Shown here piece after piece: positions 1-10,367 of a DNA stretch of 64,000 bases (position 1 is its first letter; each line of letters starts with the position of its first letter). Origin of the DNA: Bolinopsis microptera. Lineage: Eukaryota; Ctenophora; Tentaculata; Lobata; Bolinopsidae. Below the pieces are notes generated by a model that worked only from the letters and a program-made list of their open reading frames with translations, ran no database searches and was not told where the DNA came from. The DNA lies in NCBI RefSeq assembly GCF_026151205.1, contig NC_087079.1, forward strand, positions 17,602,945 through 17,666,944. The letters are read 5' to 3'. Made by a program: the position numbers and the translations under genes.

Positions 1-99
1 AAATATACTATCCCGAGTGAAAAGTTCATTAATCGTAACCTTAGAATAGAAGACGAAAATTGAAAAATAAGAACTTAATTTATACTAAAGCAAGTCCAC
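1..99. repeat. 3' flank of FMN reductase copy A, shared with copy B
   Basis: This stretch downstream of the first reductase copy recurs almost unchanged at 15243-15341, downstream of the second copy. The duplication unit therefore includes the 3' flank and may continue left of the window. Confidence 0.8.
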
Positions 100-1499
100 T
101 TATTGCTTCTTTGGAGGCACTGGTACAGGTCTGACTTGTTTGTAGCTTTTCAGAGCCTCAGCATACCACTTCAACTCCTTAGCTTGCTTGACCATGTTGG
201 CCTTCACTCTGTCGTCTGTTAAGTTGCCTTCTTCATCAAACATTGAGCCTACCGACATGACGGTACACGACGCTGGTACCGGTACCATTCCCAGTTCTGT
301 CACGTGAGCTTTCAGGTTTATCTGAATCCGGCATCCTCCAAAAGGACCCACACTGTACGTTAACAGAGCTGAGGAAAGTTTTGATTACAGATGCTATTAG
401 TTATTTATAAAATATATAGAAAATGCTAGATTTATTTTAATTTGAACACCTGATTTTGCTTGATCAGGGGTAAATTTGGTACCATTAGAGTGATGACTGA
501 TGACTTACCAACAGGTCTGTCCTTGTAAGCAGCAGGCGGGTAGTGGTCGAGCATGTTAGTGAGGGCGGGGGGCAGGGCTGAGTTGTACTCAGCAGAACAA
601 ATTATAAAACTGTCAGCTTCCTCCAGCTCTTTCTTCTTGTCGTGCATCCATTGTGGAAAACCGGACTGAAATTGAAATTGATATCTAAGTGTATGTTAAG
701 TGATAGTTCAGTCAGATGCAAAACTCCGGACTTTTCATAAAAAGATTAGATGGTGTAAGTAAATCGACCAATTGATGCTAATTTGCTAAAATAATAAAAC
801 TTCTGAAAACTGAATTGTATAGAAAATATTTCTTACTGCATCTGGAACAAGATGCAGAGGCTGTTCTAGGATTGTGTAGGGACTATCTTTGGGGTCCCAC
901 AGTGACACTTCAAGACCTTCTTCCTCCAGAATCTCCTTCATTGCTTTTCCTACCCTGTAGGGTATTAAAGTATTAACATGAAATTATTGGTATTGAATTT
1001 AACAGCTAAAGGTTTTACCTGCCTTCTGTTTTCTCGGCCATCACTGTTTTTCACTCAAGAACTCTGCGCGCAAACTTTGATATTTCGCAACCGGCTAATC
1101 ATATTCATAGACCATTTTAAAACCTGTTTTTTCTGGATATATTTACTGGGCGGCGCTCATTCTCAGCCTGTCATTCCGCCGTATCTCTATTCTGTTTATG
1201 AACATGATAGCCTGGGGTCCCCAGGTAAGGATATATGAGCATATCACTCGACATAAACAACATAAACAAACTCTTGTGATTTTTCGTTTGACAATTGACT
1301 GGTTTAGATGTTAGAACTAAAAACCGAAATAAATAGATCCTTGGCTTTTGGTAGAACCAATGTTTTCTAGTCTTGGTAGTGGTACAACAAAATTTTTGCC
1401 CCTCAATCTTTACCTGTCGCCCCATGATCCCTCGCCTGTGAAACTAGCACCTTTCCTACAGGATGAAAGGAACAGGATCGTCTTTAGCTTATCAGCCAT
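100..1499 (-). CDS. NADPH-dependent FMN reductase-like flavoprotein, copy A (4 exons)
   Basis: I assembled four exons on the minus strand: 1499-1414, 954-837, 665-509 and 368-100. All have GT..AG introns and compatible phases, giving about 209 residues, a usual length for the NADPH-dependent FMN reductase family (flavodoxin-like fold). The start ATG at 1499 opens with a hydrophobic first strand (KTILFLSS) followed by the phosphate-binding type loop. Exon 3 carries the family motif SAEYNSALPPALTN, equivalent to PEYN, which contacts the FMN ring. Exon 4 carries a Gly-rich segment (SVGPFGGCRIQ). Proteins of this family transfer electrons from NAD(P)H to FMN or quinones in the cytosol; the exact substrate here is unknown. 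Intron 1 is 459 bp against 167 bp in copy B, because a repeat containing 'cctggggtccccagg' is inserted. Differences from copy B are almost all synonymous. Confidence 0.85.
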
Positions 1500-3494
1500 C
1501 TTTTATCTGTGTATTAGAAAAAGTTTATTAATAAACATTCTAGCAATCATTTTACCTTTTCAACAAAGCTGCAACAAATCTGAACCAATCATAACAACAA
1601 ATCAATACTGCAGCAGTGCAGCAGCAAAGTTAGATCTTGAAAGGCTGAGCCGTGAGCGTTAGTTGTAGTTCTAGTTTTTAACATTGTATGTTCAGTACAC
1701 AGTAAGGAGCATCACGGCTCTCGACAGGCAAAATGAAACAAGGCAAAATGAAACAAGGCAAAATGAAACAAGGCAAATGACTTGAAAACTAAATGAAAAT
1801 GAGTGTCAAAACGTGTACTAAATTAAAATACTAAACACTAACAACAAACACAAAATGTAAAGCAACAGAGTGCTAACTGGGAGGTATTAACCAAATGATT
1901 ATGCTAATTTTCATAATTATAACTATGAATTAAACAGGAATTAAACTTGAAATGACCAAGGAGAACACTAACGAACTTGTCTTGGTAATACAACAATTCA
2001 TAAAGATGATCACAACTGTACAAAATCGACAGAAAGCTATAAAAAATGAGATCTTAAAAATTAACCGCGTTACACTTCACACTTACAACTTTACATTTAC
2101 AATTCACGAAAGAGAAACAAAATCAAATATATAATAATTTAAATGTGTAAAACTGATTTAACGGAGGGGCCGGGGGTTTAAAAATTGTCTAAAAAGTGAT
2201 TACGTAGTATGTGAACGACCCCATAATAGTTTTGTCATTCGTCTAGTGAGGAGTATTTCACCAGTATTCAACTATTAAAACCCTACACTAGAGTCAGTAA
2301 AACAAACGTTAAACTACAGAGAGAGCAATGTGAGTGTGTGTGTAAAGTGTAAACGGATCTATGTTTAACATTCCTGACCAGCATAGCTTTATATTTGAAT
2401 GTACAACTGCACAGAGGCGGCTCTGCAATTCTACATACATAAAGTCACACACACACACTGCATTGACAGTTGATACACGTTGTAGGTCCCGGCGTGCACG
2501 AGATCAGAGAGGCCTACAAGTACAACTTGTAGTAAACACTGCACAGTCACTTACATGATCTCCAATCTCAGTCACACACAGCATTTATTTCGAAGAAAAT
2601 GTAAATAATTGAATCAGATTAAGTGCGGTTTAAGCTGAATAAACGATAAAGTAGAGTTATGTCATCTCGTTTAACTTTTAAAACTGAAACTAGTTTTTGA
2701 ATACTGACTTTAAAATCAAATTAAAAGGGTAGGAATAATTACCCGCTGAGTCAAAACCCGCATTAGGTGACCCAATAGTATCTTAAACAATAATCTCATA
2801 ATCAGTTCTTTCTCGTGGATAATTAAGTCATTATTAGCCATTAGGCACCACATTCCATGGTCATAAGGTCTAAACAGTGAACACCGACTATTACACCTCA
2901 TCACTCCCGTCTTGAACCGCTTTTCATTTTTATTTAAATCGTTATATTACAAACAGACAGACAGACAGACAGAAAACACAAATTCTGGGATTATTAAGGT
3001 GATTATTAGTGTAATTTTGGAAAATTGAAGCTTCGCCACTTTGGTCGTCATAAGCATAATAATATTAATATATTATTATTAGGCGCTCAAATTCCTACAT
3101 GTTTAATATAAGTTCAATTGTTCATTTGAGAAAACTTTATAAATAGGAATGAATCCAAAGTGAAATGAGCCACATCTGAAAGAATTTTCAGTTTTAAGAA
3201 TTTTGAGTTTAATGAGATAGCCATAATGTTGCCAAATGTGATCCTTTGTTCCTCTATTTTTGAAGTTTCTGACTGTTTGATTTGACCTTAAAATTCTCCA
3301 AACTGAAAACTTAACTTAATCTCCCTGCTAAGTGTTCTCGTTCATCTCGTTGGACTGTTCTCTAGTTTCCTTTGCACCCGTGCGATATTCTTCCCAGACA
3401 GTACAGATTTTGGTAATCGTACGAGTGTTCTTTACCAAGGTACGATCAGTTTCTAGCTTTTTTAACAAAAAGTCTTATTATCCTATGATCAAGT
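1500..3494. other. Intergenic DNA with short repeats
   Basis: No gene could be supported. A short tandem repeat (unit about 15 bp, 'aaggcaaaatgaaac') lies at about 1728-1779. The segment near 2150-2225 resembles the end of a dispersed element ('gtgaacgaccccat') also seen near 16525 and 26400. A (CAGA)n run lies near 2955. Confidence 0.5.
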
Positions 3495-3677
3495 TTACAG
3501 AAAGAACTCGTTAGCCTTGTCCATGTCTTCAGAAATTAATGCTATGTCGTCTGCAAAGTCATGAAAAGAGAGTCTGGACTTAGATGGCCCACAGAACGAT
3601 AGCATGAGGATTCTCTGCCTGCCTCTGGGGTACAGCGCCGGAGTTATCTGTTTGGAGATGATGGAGGTGAGTGGCAA
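3495..3677 (-). mobile_element. LINE reverse-transcriptase fragment (ADD motif)
   Basis: The minus-strand reading frame contains FHDFADDIALISEDMDKANEFF. This is the form of the catalytic palm motif (F/Y-A-D-D followed by a hydrophobic strand and a helix) of non-LTR reverse transcriptases. Only about 60 residues remain open and no start or upstream domain can be seen. It is a fossil fragment, possibly from the same family as the longer remnant at 3790-4360. Confidence 0.5.
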
Positions 3678-3789
3678 GTGAAATGAAGGGGAATGGGATT
3701 TAGTACCAAATGGATGATAACCAGAAATAATGAGTTACTAGACAACATGAGAGTAGTGAGTATAGTCCTTTTGTGTCTAGGTCATTCCA

Positions 3790-4360
3790 GTCTGGTCCAG
3801 TTCCTCAGGTACGATTAGGCGTTTAGTGTGAAGTTGAATATAGTGGTGATGTAACTCGTTTGAACTTCTTTGCACTGTGCTCTGTTTCAGTCGCCCTGAT
3901 CCATATACTGCAGCAGTAGGTTACATCACGTGGGGCTGACATGTGAAGGATGCCGTAGCTTTTGTGGTTATATTGATAATATGTTCGTTGAACTTACGTA
4001 TGCTGTCCAAGGTCACTTCTAGAAATTAAGCTGATTTGGACAGACTTACAGTAGTGTTGCCCACTATTATATGTCTTAGAGTATACTTTCTATTCCAGGT
4101 GAACATGACCAATGACTATCTGAGTTTTAAGGGCGCTGATAGATAGTTCTTTGGTTTTGCACCATTTCTCTATCGTGTTGATACAAGTTTTGGATGTTCT
4201 GTTCCAGAAGATATCTGAATCATTCCCTTCCGCTTGAGAGGCCAGATCATCTGCAAAATCTTGCAGGTAATCTGTTATGTCTTTCGCAGTATAGGCAAGA
4301 ATATCATCGAGTTGTAGGTTCCATAGGAATGGGGAGAGTATGCCTCATTGTCGGGTCCAG
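3790..4360 (-). mobile_element. Decayed LINE reverse-transcriptase remnant
   Basis: Read on the minus strand from about 4350 down, broken frames show GILSPFLWNLQLDDIL, then LQDFADDLA, a stretch ending in KTQIVIGHVHLEW, and after a stop FLEVTLDSIRKFNEHI. In non-LTR reverse transcriptases these correspond in order to palm motif B, the catalytic ADD motif, the thumb-side YLGVTLD motif and the following NEH segment. Internal stop codons show that it is inactive. No 5' or 3' element end was found. Confidence 0.7.
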
Positions 4361-6569
4361 CAGCCTTCAAAGTCATACGCGTGTGTATATACGAGTAGTA
4401 TAAATAATAATAAAACATCATCTTAGTGTTTTAGTTTGATAGTTGGTGACAAAGTGAGAGTTTTATTGTTTTACTATAAATATAACATTATGCTCATAAT
4501 ATATATTAACATTTTTGCACCTTTTATTGGAATAAAAAGCTTTTAGTTGTTGAAGTCATGAAAATCGTAGATAAAATAGTCATATGCTTTTTCGCACCTC
4601 TTTACAAATATTTCCTATAAATGCCTAATTGAAAACTATCACTATCAGTCATACTGTCAAACCGCAAAAAATCGTTCGAGATGAAATTATTTTATGCTGC
4701 TTGTATCTTTCATCGCATATGGTTGATGATATTGATAATTCAGTTTGGTTCTATGGGTACGGCTAAAACGAACAATGAATATTACCACAATAGTAAGTAC
4801 AACTACAATAGTTCAATAACTACCCATTTTTTCATATCTGGTACAGTTGAACATTTTTTACTTTATTTTAATCAAAAACAGTACAAAATATAACTTCAAG
4901 TTGGAAATAAACTCAAAATTGTGCTAATTTTCAATTTTGTTGGTTTTTATTTCATCGCACAGTCAGAACATGGGAGATATAGGCAAACATACACTATGAA
5001 GATTACAGTATAAAAAGTATGCTGGGCTGATAAACGGCTGGAATACCCAAAAATGTTTTTAGAGTCCACCGAACGTTCAAGTGGACGGGATTATACAAAA
5101 ATCGGCCTTTTTTTAAAAAAAGCGACCTAAAATTCGGGGAAATGCAGCCTCTTTTCGACTAAAAATGTTTTTAAAGACTTTTATAGAAGTTCAAGTCATA
5201 TATATGTTATTTTGATACCTTAAAAACTTCATATGTATATGTAAAATCGTAGCATATAGGCATAGCTTAGTTTCGTAATGCTATAAATTTTAGATTTTGT
5301 TGAATCAAAAAGCTTTTAGCTTTTGAACTCTCAGTCATGAAAATCGAAGAAATGTCCTTTCAATGTAAACAATTGGGGTGTAAAAATGGCAAATGGTAAA
5401 ATGGGTTTTAGCCGTTGAAATCATGAAAATCGAATACGCGTCCTTTCTCGGTAGATATATGGCAGATGCAGTGGCCTTATAGTCATATATAATCAAACCG
5501 TATAAACAATGTTGGTGATGAAAACCTATCGTATTGCTGTTTATATCCTCCATTGCATTCGCTTGGTACGATTGATAACCCAGTTTGGTTCTATGAGTAT
5601 GGTTTCAACGAACAATGATTACATTCAGAATAGTTAGTCTATAAATAGTTCGATAATTGAATAGTTTTCATATGAATACTAACAGTAATTATACAAATAG
5701 CTTATAATTTTACTCAAGTCAACTTGAAGTTGAAAGTAAAAACTCCGGTTATGTGTTTTATGGAGTGAAGATTTTCAATCTACAATTTTGTTATGTGTTA
5801 AGTTTAAAATAGTTAAATTACATGTCGATTACATGTGATGAACTACATTTTTGTAACTTCGTAGGACCTTAAATGTGGGATTTCTACCCACTCAGATGAC
5901 TGATATACATATTATTTGTTTGTTTGGATATCATTTATAGCGAGGGTTTAATACAACGATTGGTTTCTGAGCGATTACAGCAAATCACATTCACATGTAG
6001 GTATATGACTCTTTATAAACTCTTAGTCACTTAGTATAACTATAATATTTTAAATATCAAGTAAACAATTCACTAGTTCGAAGTCAAATTCTTCCAGGTA
6101 GTCTTACTCCAACTTGCGAGATTCAAAATAATAGAGGCTTTCTCAAGTACGTCTGCGAAGAACTAGCGAACTCAACGTCAGGTCCTCTTGGGCATCATGG
6201 TTTCCACAAATGTGTTAACTCATCACTATTCTATAATTCCTTCATCGCCAGAAGAGCCAGGTATTATTAATATATATTTTTTCTTTCTCCTTCTCCGTGT
6301 CCTTCTCCCTTTACTGATTAACGATTATAATTTATCAAACAACCAATGGTTTAACAAGAATTGCGCCGGTTAGCGGACGCTAGATTTCCATCGCCCGTAA
6401 TTAATTACAATTAACAATCGTTTCATATTTGTTAAATTACCAAATTTCTTTGGGGCGTTACAGAGAACAAAATGGAGGGGTTGCCGTTGTCAATTATTTG
6501 AATCGAAAGTTAAACGACCGGACAACCGTAGCGCAGCCTGTGCAGTGATATGCATGATGCAGTTAAAAG
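4361..6569. repeat. Intergenic DNA with a diverged local duplication (4500-4900 and 5300-5680)
   Basis: Blocks around 'aaaagcttttag', 'gtcatgaaaatcg' and 'cagtttggttctatg' occur in the same order at about 4535-4770 and 5308-5610, so this is a diverged direct duplication. No coding region is supported. The rest, to 6569, shows nothing beyond AT-rich simple sequence. Confidence 0.5.
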
Positions 6570-7107
6570 GACATCTGTCCGACAGCGACTCTTGTCCGAC
6601 TCAATATGTTACCAGAAAAAAAAAGACATCTGTCCGAAATTGTGATCTAATTGCAATACGACACATTTCCATTTTCCAATTAGAGACATGATCTGAACTG
6701 AGATATGACCTGAGCTGAACTCTACCATAGTTTATTTTCATTTGATGTCAAAAATTGGACAATAGTTTAAATGATATATAAATAACTGATCTCCATACCG
6801 CTCTCCTGTGTGTAATGTAGGCTGTGATGTGATTGGCAGCTTGTTACAGCTTGTTAGTGTACGGCTAGCATGATCCTGTCCTCAAATAGTCAATCACGTA
6901 TCGGTGGATCAGATCTCAATGGATCAAATCAGCATTATATTAGGACTGTAGGAGCAACGTCACAAGATTACACGTGAGCTTGTGAAATACGAACGTGATC
7001 CGAAATTGCAAATGTGATCCGAAAGTTGGAAAGATGTCGCCAAAAACGACTCCTATCTGACAGCGACTCTTGTCCGAAACCGGTAATTCGACTGTCGGAC
7101 AGATGTC
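6570..7107. mobile_element. Candidate TIR element (MITE)
   Basis: The ends carry a 16-bp perfect inverted repeat: GACATCTGTCCGACAG at 6570-6585 and its complement at 7092-7107. A 19-bp direct subterminal repeat (GACAGCGACTCTTGTCCGA) lies at 6581-6599 and 7059-7077. No transposase ORF is present and no clear target-site duplication was found, so the superfamily is not assigned. Confidence 0.55.
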
Positions 7108-7267
7108 ACCCAATCAAATCTGTGGTAGTTAATACAATGTGAATCATAATAAAATGTATCGTTCATTTCGTCTAAATATAATGAATCAATCTATTGGCAA
7201 TCATGTTCAACATGATAGTCATAACATCATAATTATACAACAACATAACGGATTACTAATATCGGGT

Positions 7268-8095
7268 TGCACCAAGCACCCACAACAAAATGAGAAGTTT
7301 GTATCGCATGAAGTTAACGAAAGCTTAAACGACAAATATCAATGCGAATCAAAATGTATAATAGCGAAAAGAGATATACATGCGCGACGTACACGATTTA
7401 CTAGCTCGATTCTTGGTATAGAGTACACCTTGACAGTTGACATAAAAGCATTGTAAAATGCGCGCGCGACCATCAAGTGATAATTTGTAAAGGAGCACGT
7501 GTTTGCGGAGGTTAATGCATGTTTTGCTTTGTGACACGACGAAAAACCTATACCCACTATACCCATTCTCAAATCCTACCACTTCTAACCATCTATTGCC
7601 TTTTTAGGCGATGGAAAAAATTCTTGGCCTGGCTTGTGTATAACCTTTACCGGCCTAGTGAATAATCCGCGCCCCGATAAAAGCCGTCTGGAGAAACTCC
7701 ACAAACTTTAAGTAAGTTAGGTCTTAATGTTAATGTACGCTGTACATTTTCTAAAAAAGTTTAAGATGGTTTAGTTAGAAGTGGTAGGAATTGAGGATAG
7801 GTAGGGTAGGTAGGTAAGTTTTACGTGTCACGTGTCACAAAAGAAAACATGTGCTCCTTCATATTATCACGCGATGGTTGCGCGTGCGCATCTTACACTG
7901 CTTTTATGTTAAGGTCGTGTACTCTAGTTCTACTATATCACGAATCGAGCTAAATTGTTTGCGTCGCGCGTGTAATGTACTTCTTTCCACTGTTAGTGTT
8001 ATACATTTTGCTACGTATTGATATTTGTCGTTTAAGCTTTTGTATACTTCATGCGATACAAACTTTTTATTTTGTTGTGGGTGCTTGTTGACCAT
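7268..8095. repeat. Long imperfect inverted repeat (foldback element)
   Basis: Two arms of about 330 bp (7268-7594 and 7766-8095) are diverged reverse complements around a loop of about 170 bp. Anchor words are 'gcacccacaacaaaat' at 7276 and its complement at 8069-8084, and 'aagcttaaacgacaaatatca' with its complement near 8025. The open frames on both strands are by-products of this palindrome. It resembles a foldback transposon or an inverted duplication. Confidence 0.75.
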
Positions 8096-8104
8096 TCAAT
8101 TGTT

Positions 8105-8840
8105 AATGGTAGGAGGTGCACGATAAAAATAAACTTGCTCGGATTTTAAAAATTTTTGTACCACTGTTTTCTAGAGATTGTGAGAATTTCCACAATACCA
8201 AATTTGTCATACCTTTTTGGAAAGATCAGTGAGTTTCGCCTAGGTGCCATATTTGATGGTGCGCGGCTTTTGGAGCAAAAGTAGCTATAAAAGTCGCGTA
8301 ATTTGACCAAATTCGTCCAAATTTGACCATTTTTGTCGTATTATTCGGATTTATCTTCAGTTCCTTAAATGAGATCATTCTGGAAATTGGCGACGACCTT
8401 CCAATAGGGCTTTCACAACTGTCCGAAAAATTTGGTGGATATCGGAGTTGATATAGTGATCAAAATGGGGCAAAATACGCTACTTTTAGCTGTAACATAA
8501 TGTCTGATGGTTGGATATGCTTTAAATTTTTCGGACACTTTCCTTGTAAGTCTTTAAGTAAGCTTACCAATTTTTGTTGCAATTGGAGGTCGGGAAGGAT
8601 ACTCAATATCTATTTGTTTGAAGAAAATTGTGCTGGCCGAAATTTTAATTAGCGCTAAAAAACCATCCTACAGTCGGCACGCGCGGCTCACTGTCGATGG
8701 CGCACTACCTATTAATGGTCTGGCCCGGCGCACGCTACTTCGTAGCACTCGCCATCGGGAATATTTCGAGAAGAAAGCGGCGCGCGCTACTTCGAAGAAA
8801 TTTAGACTAGTAACATCCGTCAATACAAGGTGCCTGGTGC
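8105..8840. repeat. Dispersed repeat family A, copy 1
   Basis: Nearly the whole segment recurs as a close reverse-complement copy at about 34680-35270. Its right part, the GC-rich block with 'cgcgcgctacttcgaagaaattta', also recurs inverted near 23915-24010. No coding potential is evident. It is a non-autonomous interspersed repeat of unknown class. Confidence 0.75.
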
Positions 8841-9290
8841 TACCAAAGACTTGGTTCCCGATATTAGTATATAAATCCGTTATATTGTTGCATAAATTAT
8901 AATGTTGATGTTATACTTATGTTAGGTGAGAATTTGGCTCATTTGTTATTTCGGATCAATTCCTTCCCACGAAATTTAAATGGCATTGCATTATATATGA
9001 ATTTAATGCCGACTTGATTTAGTAAAAAGTTGATACATGTTTCACGCGCGAAAAGTGGCATGCAACGTATGTCAAGTAAAAAGTGCCATTACATATTCAG
9101 TCAGTTATCGACGGATATTGGATATGCCTACATAAACACAAGGAAATTATTTCAAATGTTAAATTTCGAAATCGTTGAAATTACTAATAATTAATATTTT
9201 ATTATTAATGAAGTTATGAGTTTACATTTCGACTTTGTAAAGTACCCTGACGTTATGACCAAAAGAAATAATATATGACCGGCCAACCCA
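8841..9290. other. Intergenic DNA, nothing recognised
   Basis: AT-rich sequence without a supported gene or repeat. Confidence 0.4.
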
Positions 9291-9859
9291 TGACCAAAAC
9301 CCATAATCATGGGTAGAGTGGACCCAGTGGCGTAACGTTGCCTGTTGGCGCTCCCCCCGCCGAAAAAGCGCCCCCCTGTTGGCGCCCCCTCCCCTTTTGG
9401 TGCCCCTCCCTAAAATTGAACAAATTAGGTGATTTTAGACTTAGAGGATACGCCGGTAAAATCTCTAAAAAAGTGTGTATCTAGAGCAAAACGCGCAGTT
9501 TTGCTAGTACTTTAGTTAAGTTTTCGAAATCGTCCCACATTCAAACGACGATTGCCCCCCCCCCCCCCCCCACTAAGACGGCGCCCCAAACCCCCCCCCC
9601 CCCCGCACTGCACAGCGGGGTCAGCGGGGCCCTTCGTTACGCCACTGAGTTGACCGCTGCCAGTTTCTCTCTTCCCCAAACAAAAGGCAATGATATCAAT
9701 TTGAATGACCGTAATCAAATGCAAAATGATACCGAGAATGAAATCGGTCGCTCGCTTTTCCCATTCATCCACGGCTTACGAATTGTAATAAGTTTCGATT
9801 TATAACATGTAATCTATTAATATTACAATTGTAAATACCATGATTATGGGTTTTGGTCA
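9291..9859. mobile_element. TIR element with 'GACCAAAACCCATAATCATG' ends, hosting a second MITE
   Basis: The ends are inverted repeats of about 22 bp (start at 9291, complement ending at 9859). A related partial copy starts at 31344 and shares the interior (the block around 'gataccgagaatgaaatcggtcgctc'). An inverted fragment lies near 31695-31760. The copy here is interrupted by the MITE at 9325-9647. It has no coding capacity. Confidence 0.7.
9325..9647. mobile_element. hAT-type MITE, TIR CAGTGGCGTAACG, copy 1
   Basis: The terminal inverted repeats are CAGTGGCGTAACG at 9325 and CGTTACGCCACTG ending at 9647. The flanking 8-bp duplication is AGTGGACC/AGTTGACC (9317-9324 and 9648-9655, one mismatch). 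The related element at 31344 lacks the insertion and shows the empty site (GAATGGACCGCTGCC). The CAGTG ends and 8-bp TSD fit the hAT superfamily. The interior has long C tracts and encodes nothing. Confidence 0.85.
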
Positions 9860-10367
9860 AATCACATCTACAAAGCTGCCATATAGCCTGACTGACAATT
9901 TTCTCGACTGACTGACAATGTTTCTTCTTTTCCCCATTTAGAATACAAAGATTAGTATATTTTAGCTTATGATTAATATTATATTTTTACCTATAGTTTA
10001 CCTAGATTATTGATATTTATCTAACGTTCGGATTCAGGAACTATTTAAAAATAGAACGCCAATTTCAACCGTCATAGTACCTTAGTTTTATTCATTTAGT
10101 AGTATAATGACGTCCCAATTCCATTTTGTATTTTCCATACTGATCTCATATACAGCTAGAATGAAAAAAGAAATATTAAAACCAATTAGCCTTAGCACTT
10201 AGAAACATCACGGAGGAGTTTATAACACACTACACGCTAAAGCACGTCGGTGTTATTTTCATAACGATCCCACGTGCTTCGCACTCGAAAGTATTATTAA
10301 CTTTTAAATATAATCCCTGTGCGTGCAGGCGTTATGTGTGTTATAACTGTCTGTGTTATATTTTCAG
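9860..10367. other. Upstream region of the LDLa receptor gene
   Basis: AT-rich. It should contain the 5' exons or the promoter of the receptor, because the first exon I can support (10368) begins at a splice acceptor. I could not identify the signal-peptide exon here. Confidence 0.35.

Noticed and set aside
7139..7582. Small open frames on both strands in the foldback region
   Set aside because: They mirror each other because of the inverted repeat and contain no known domain.
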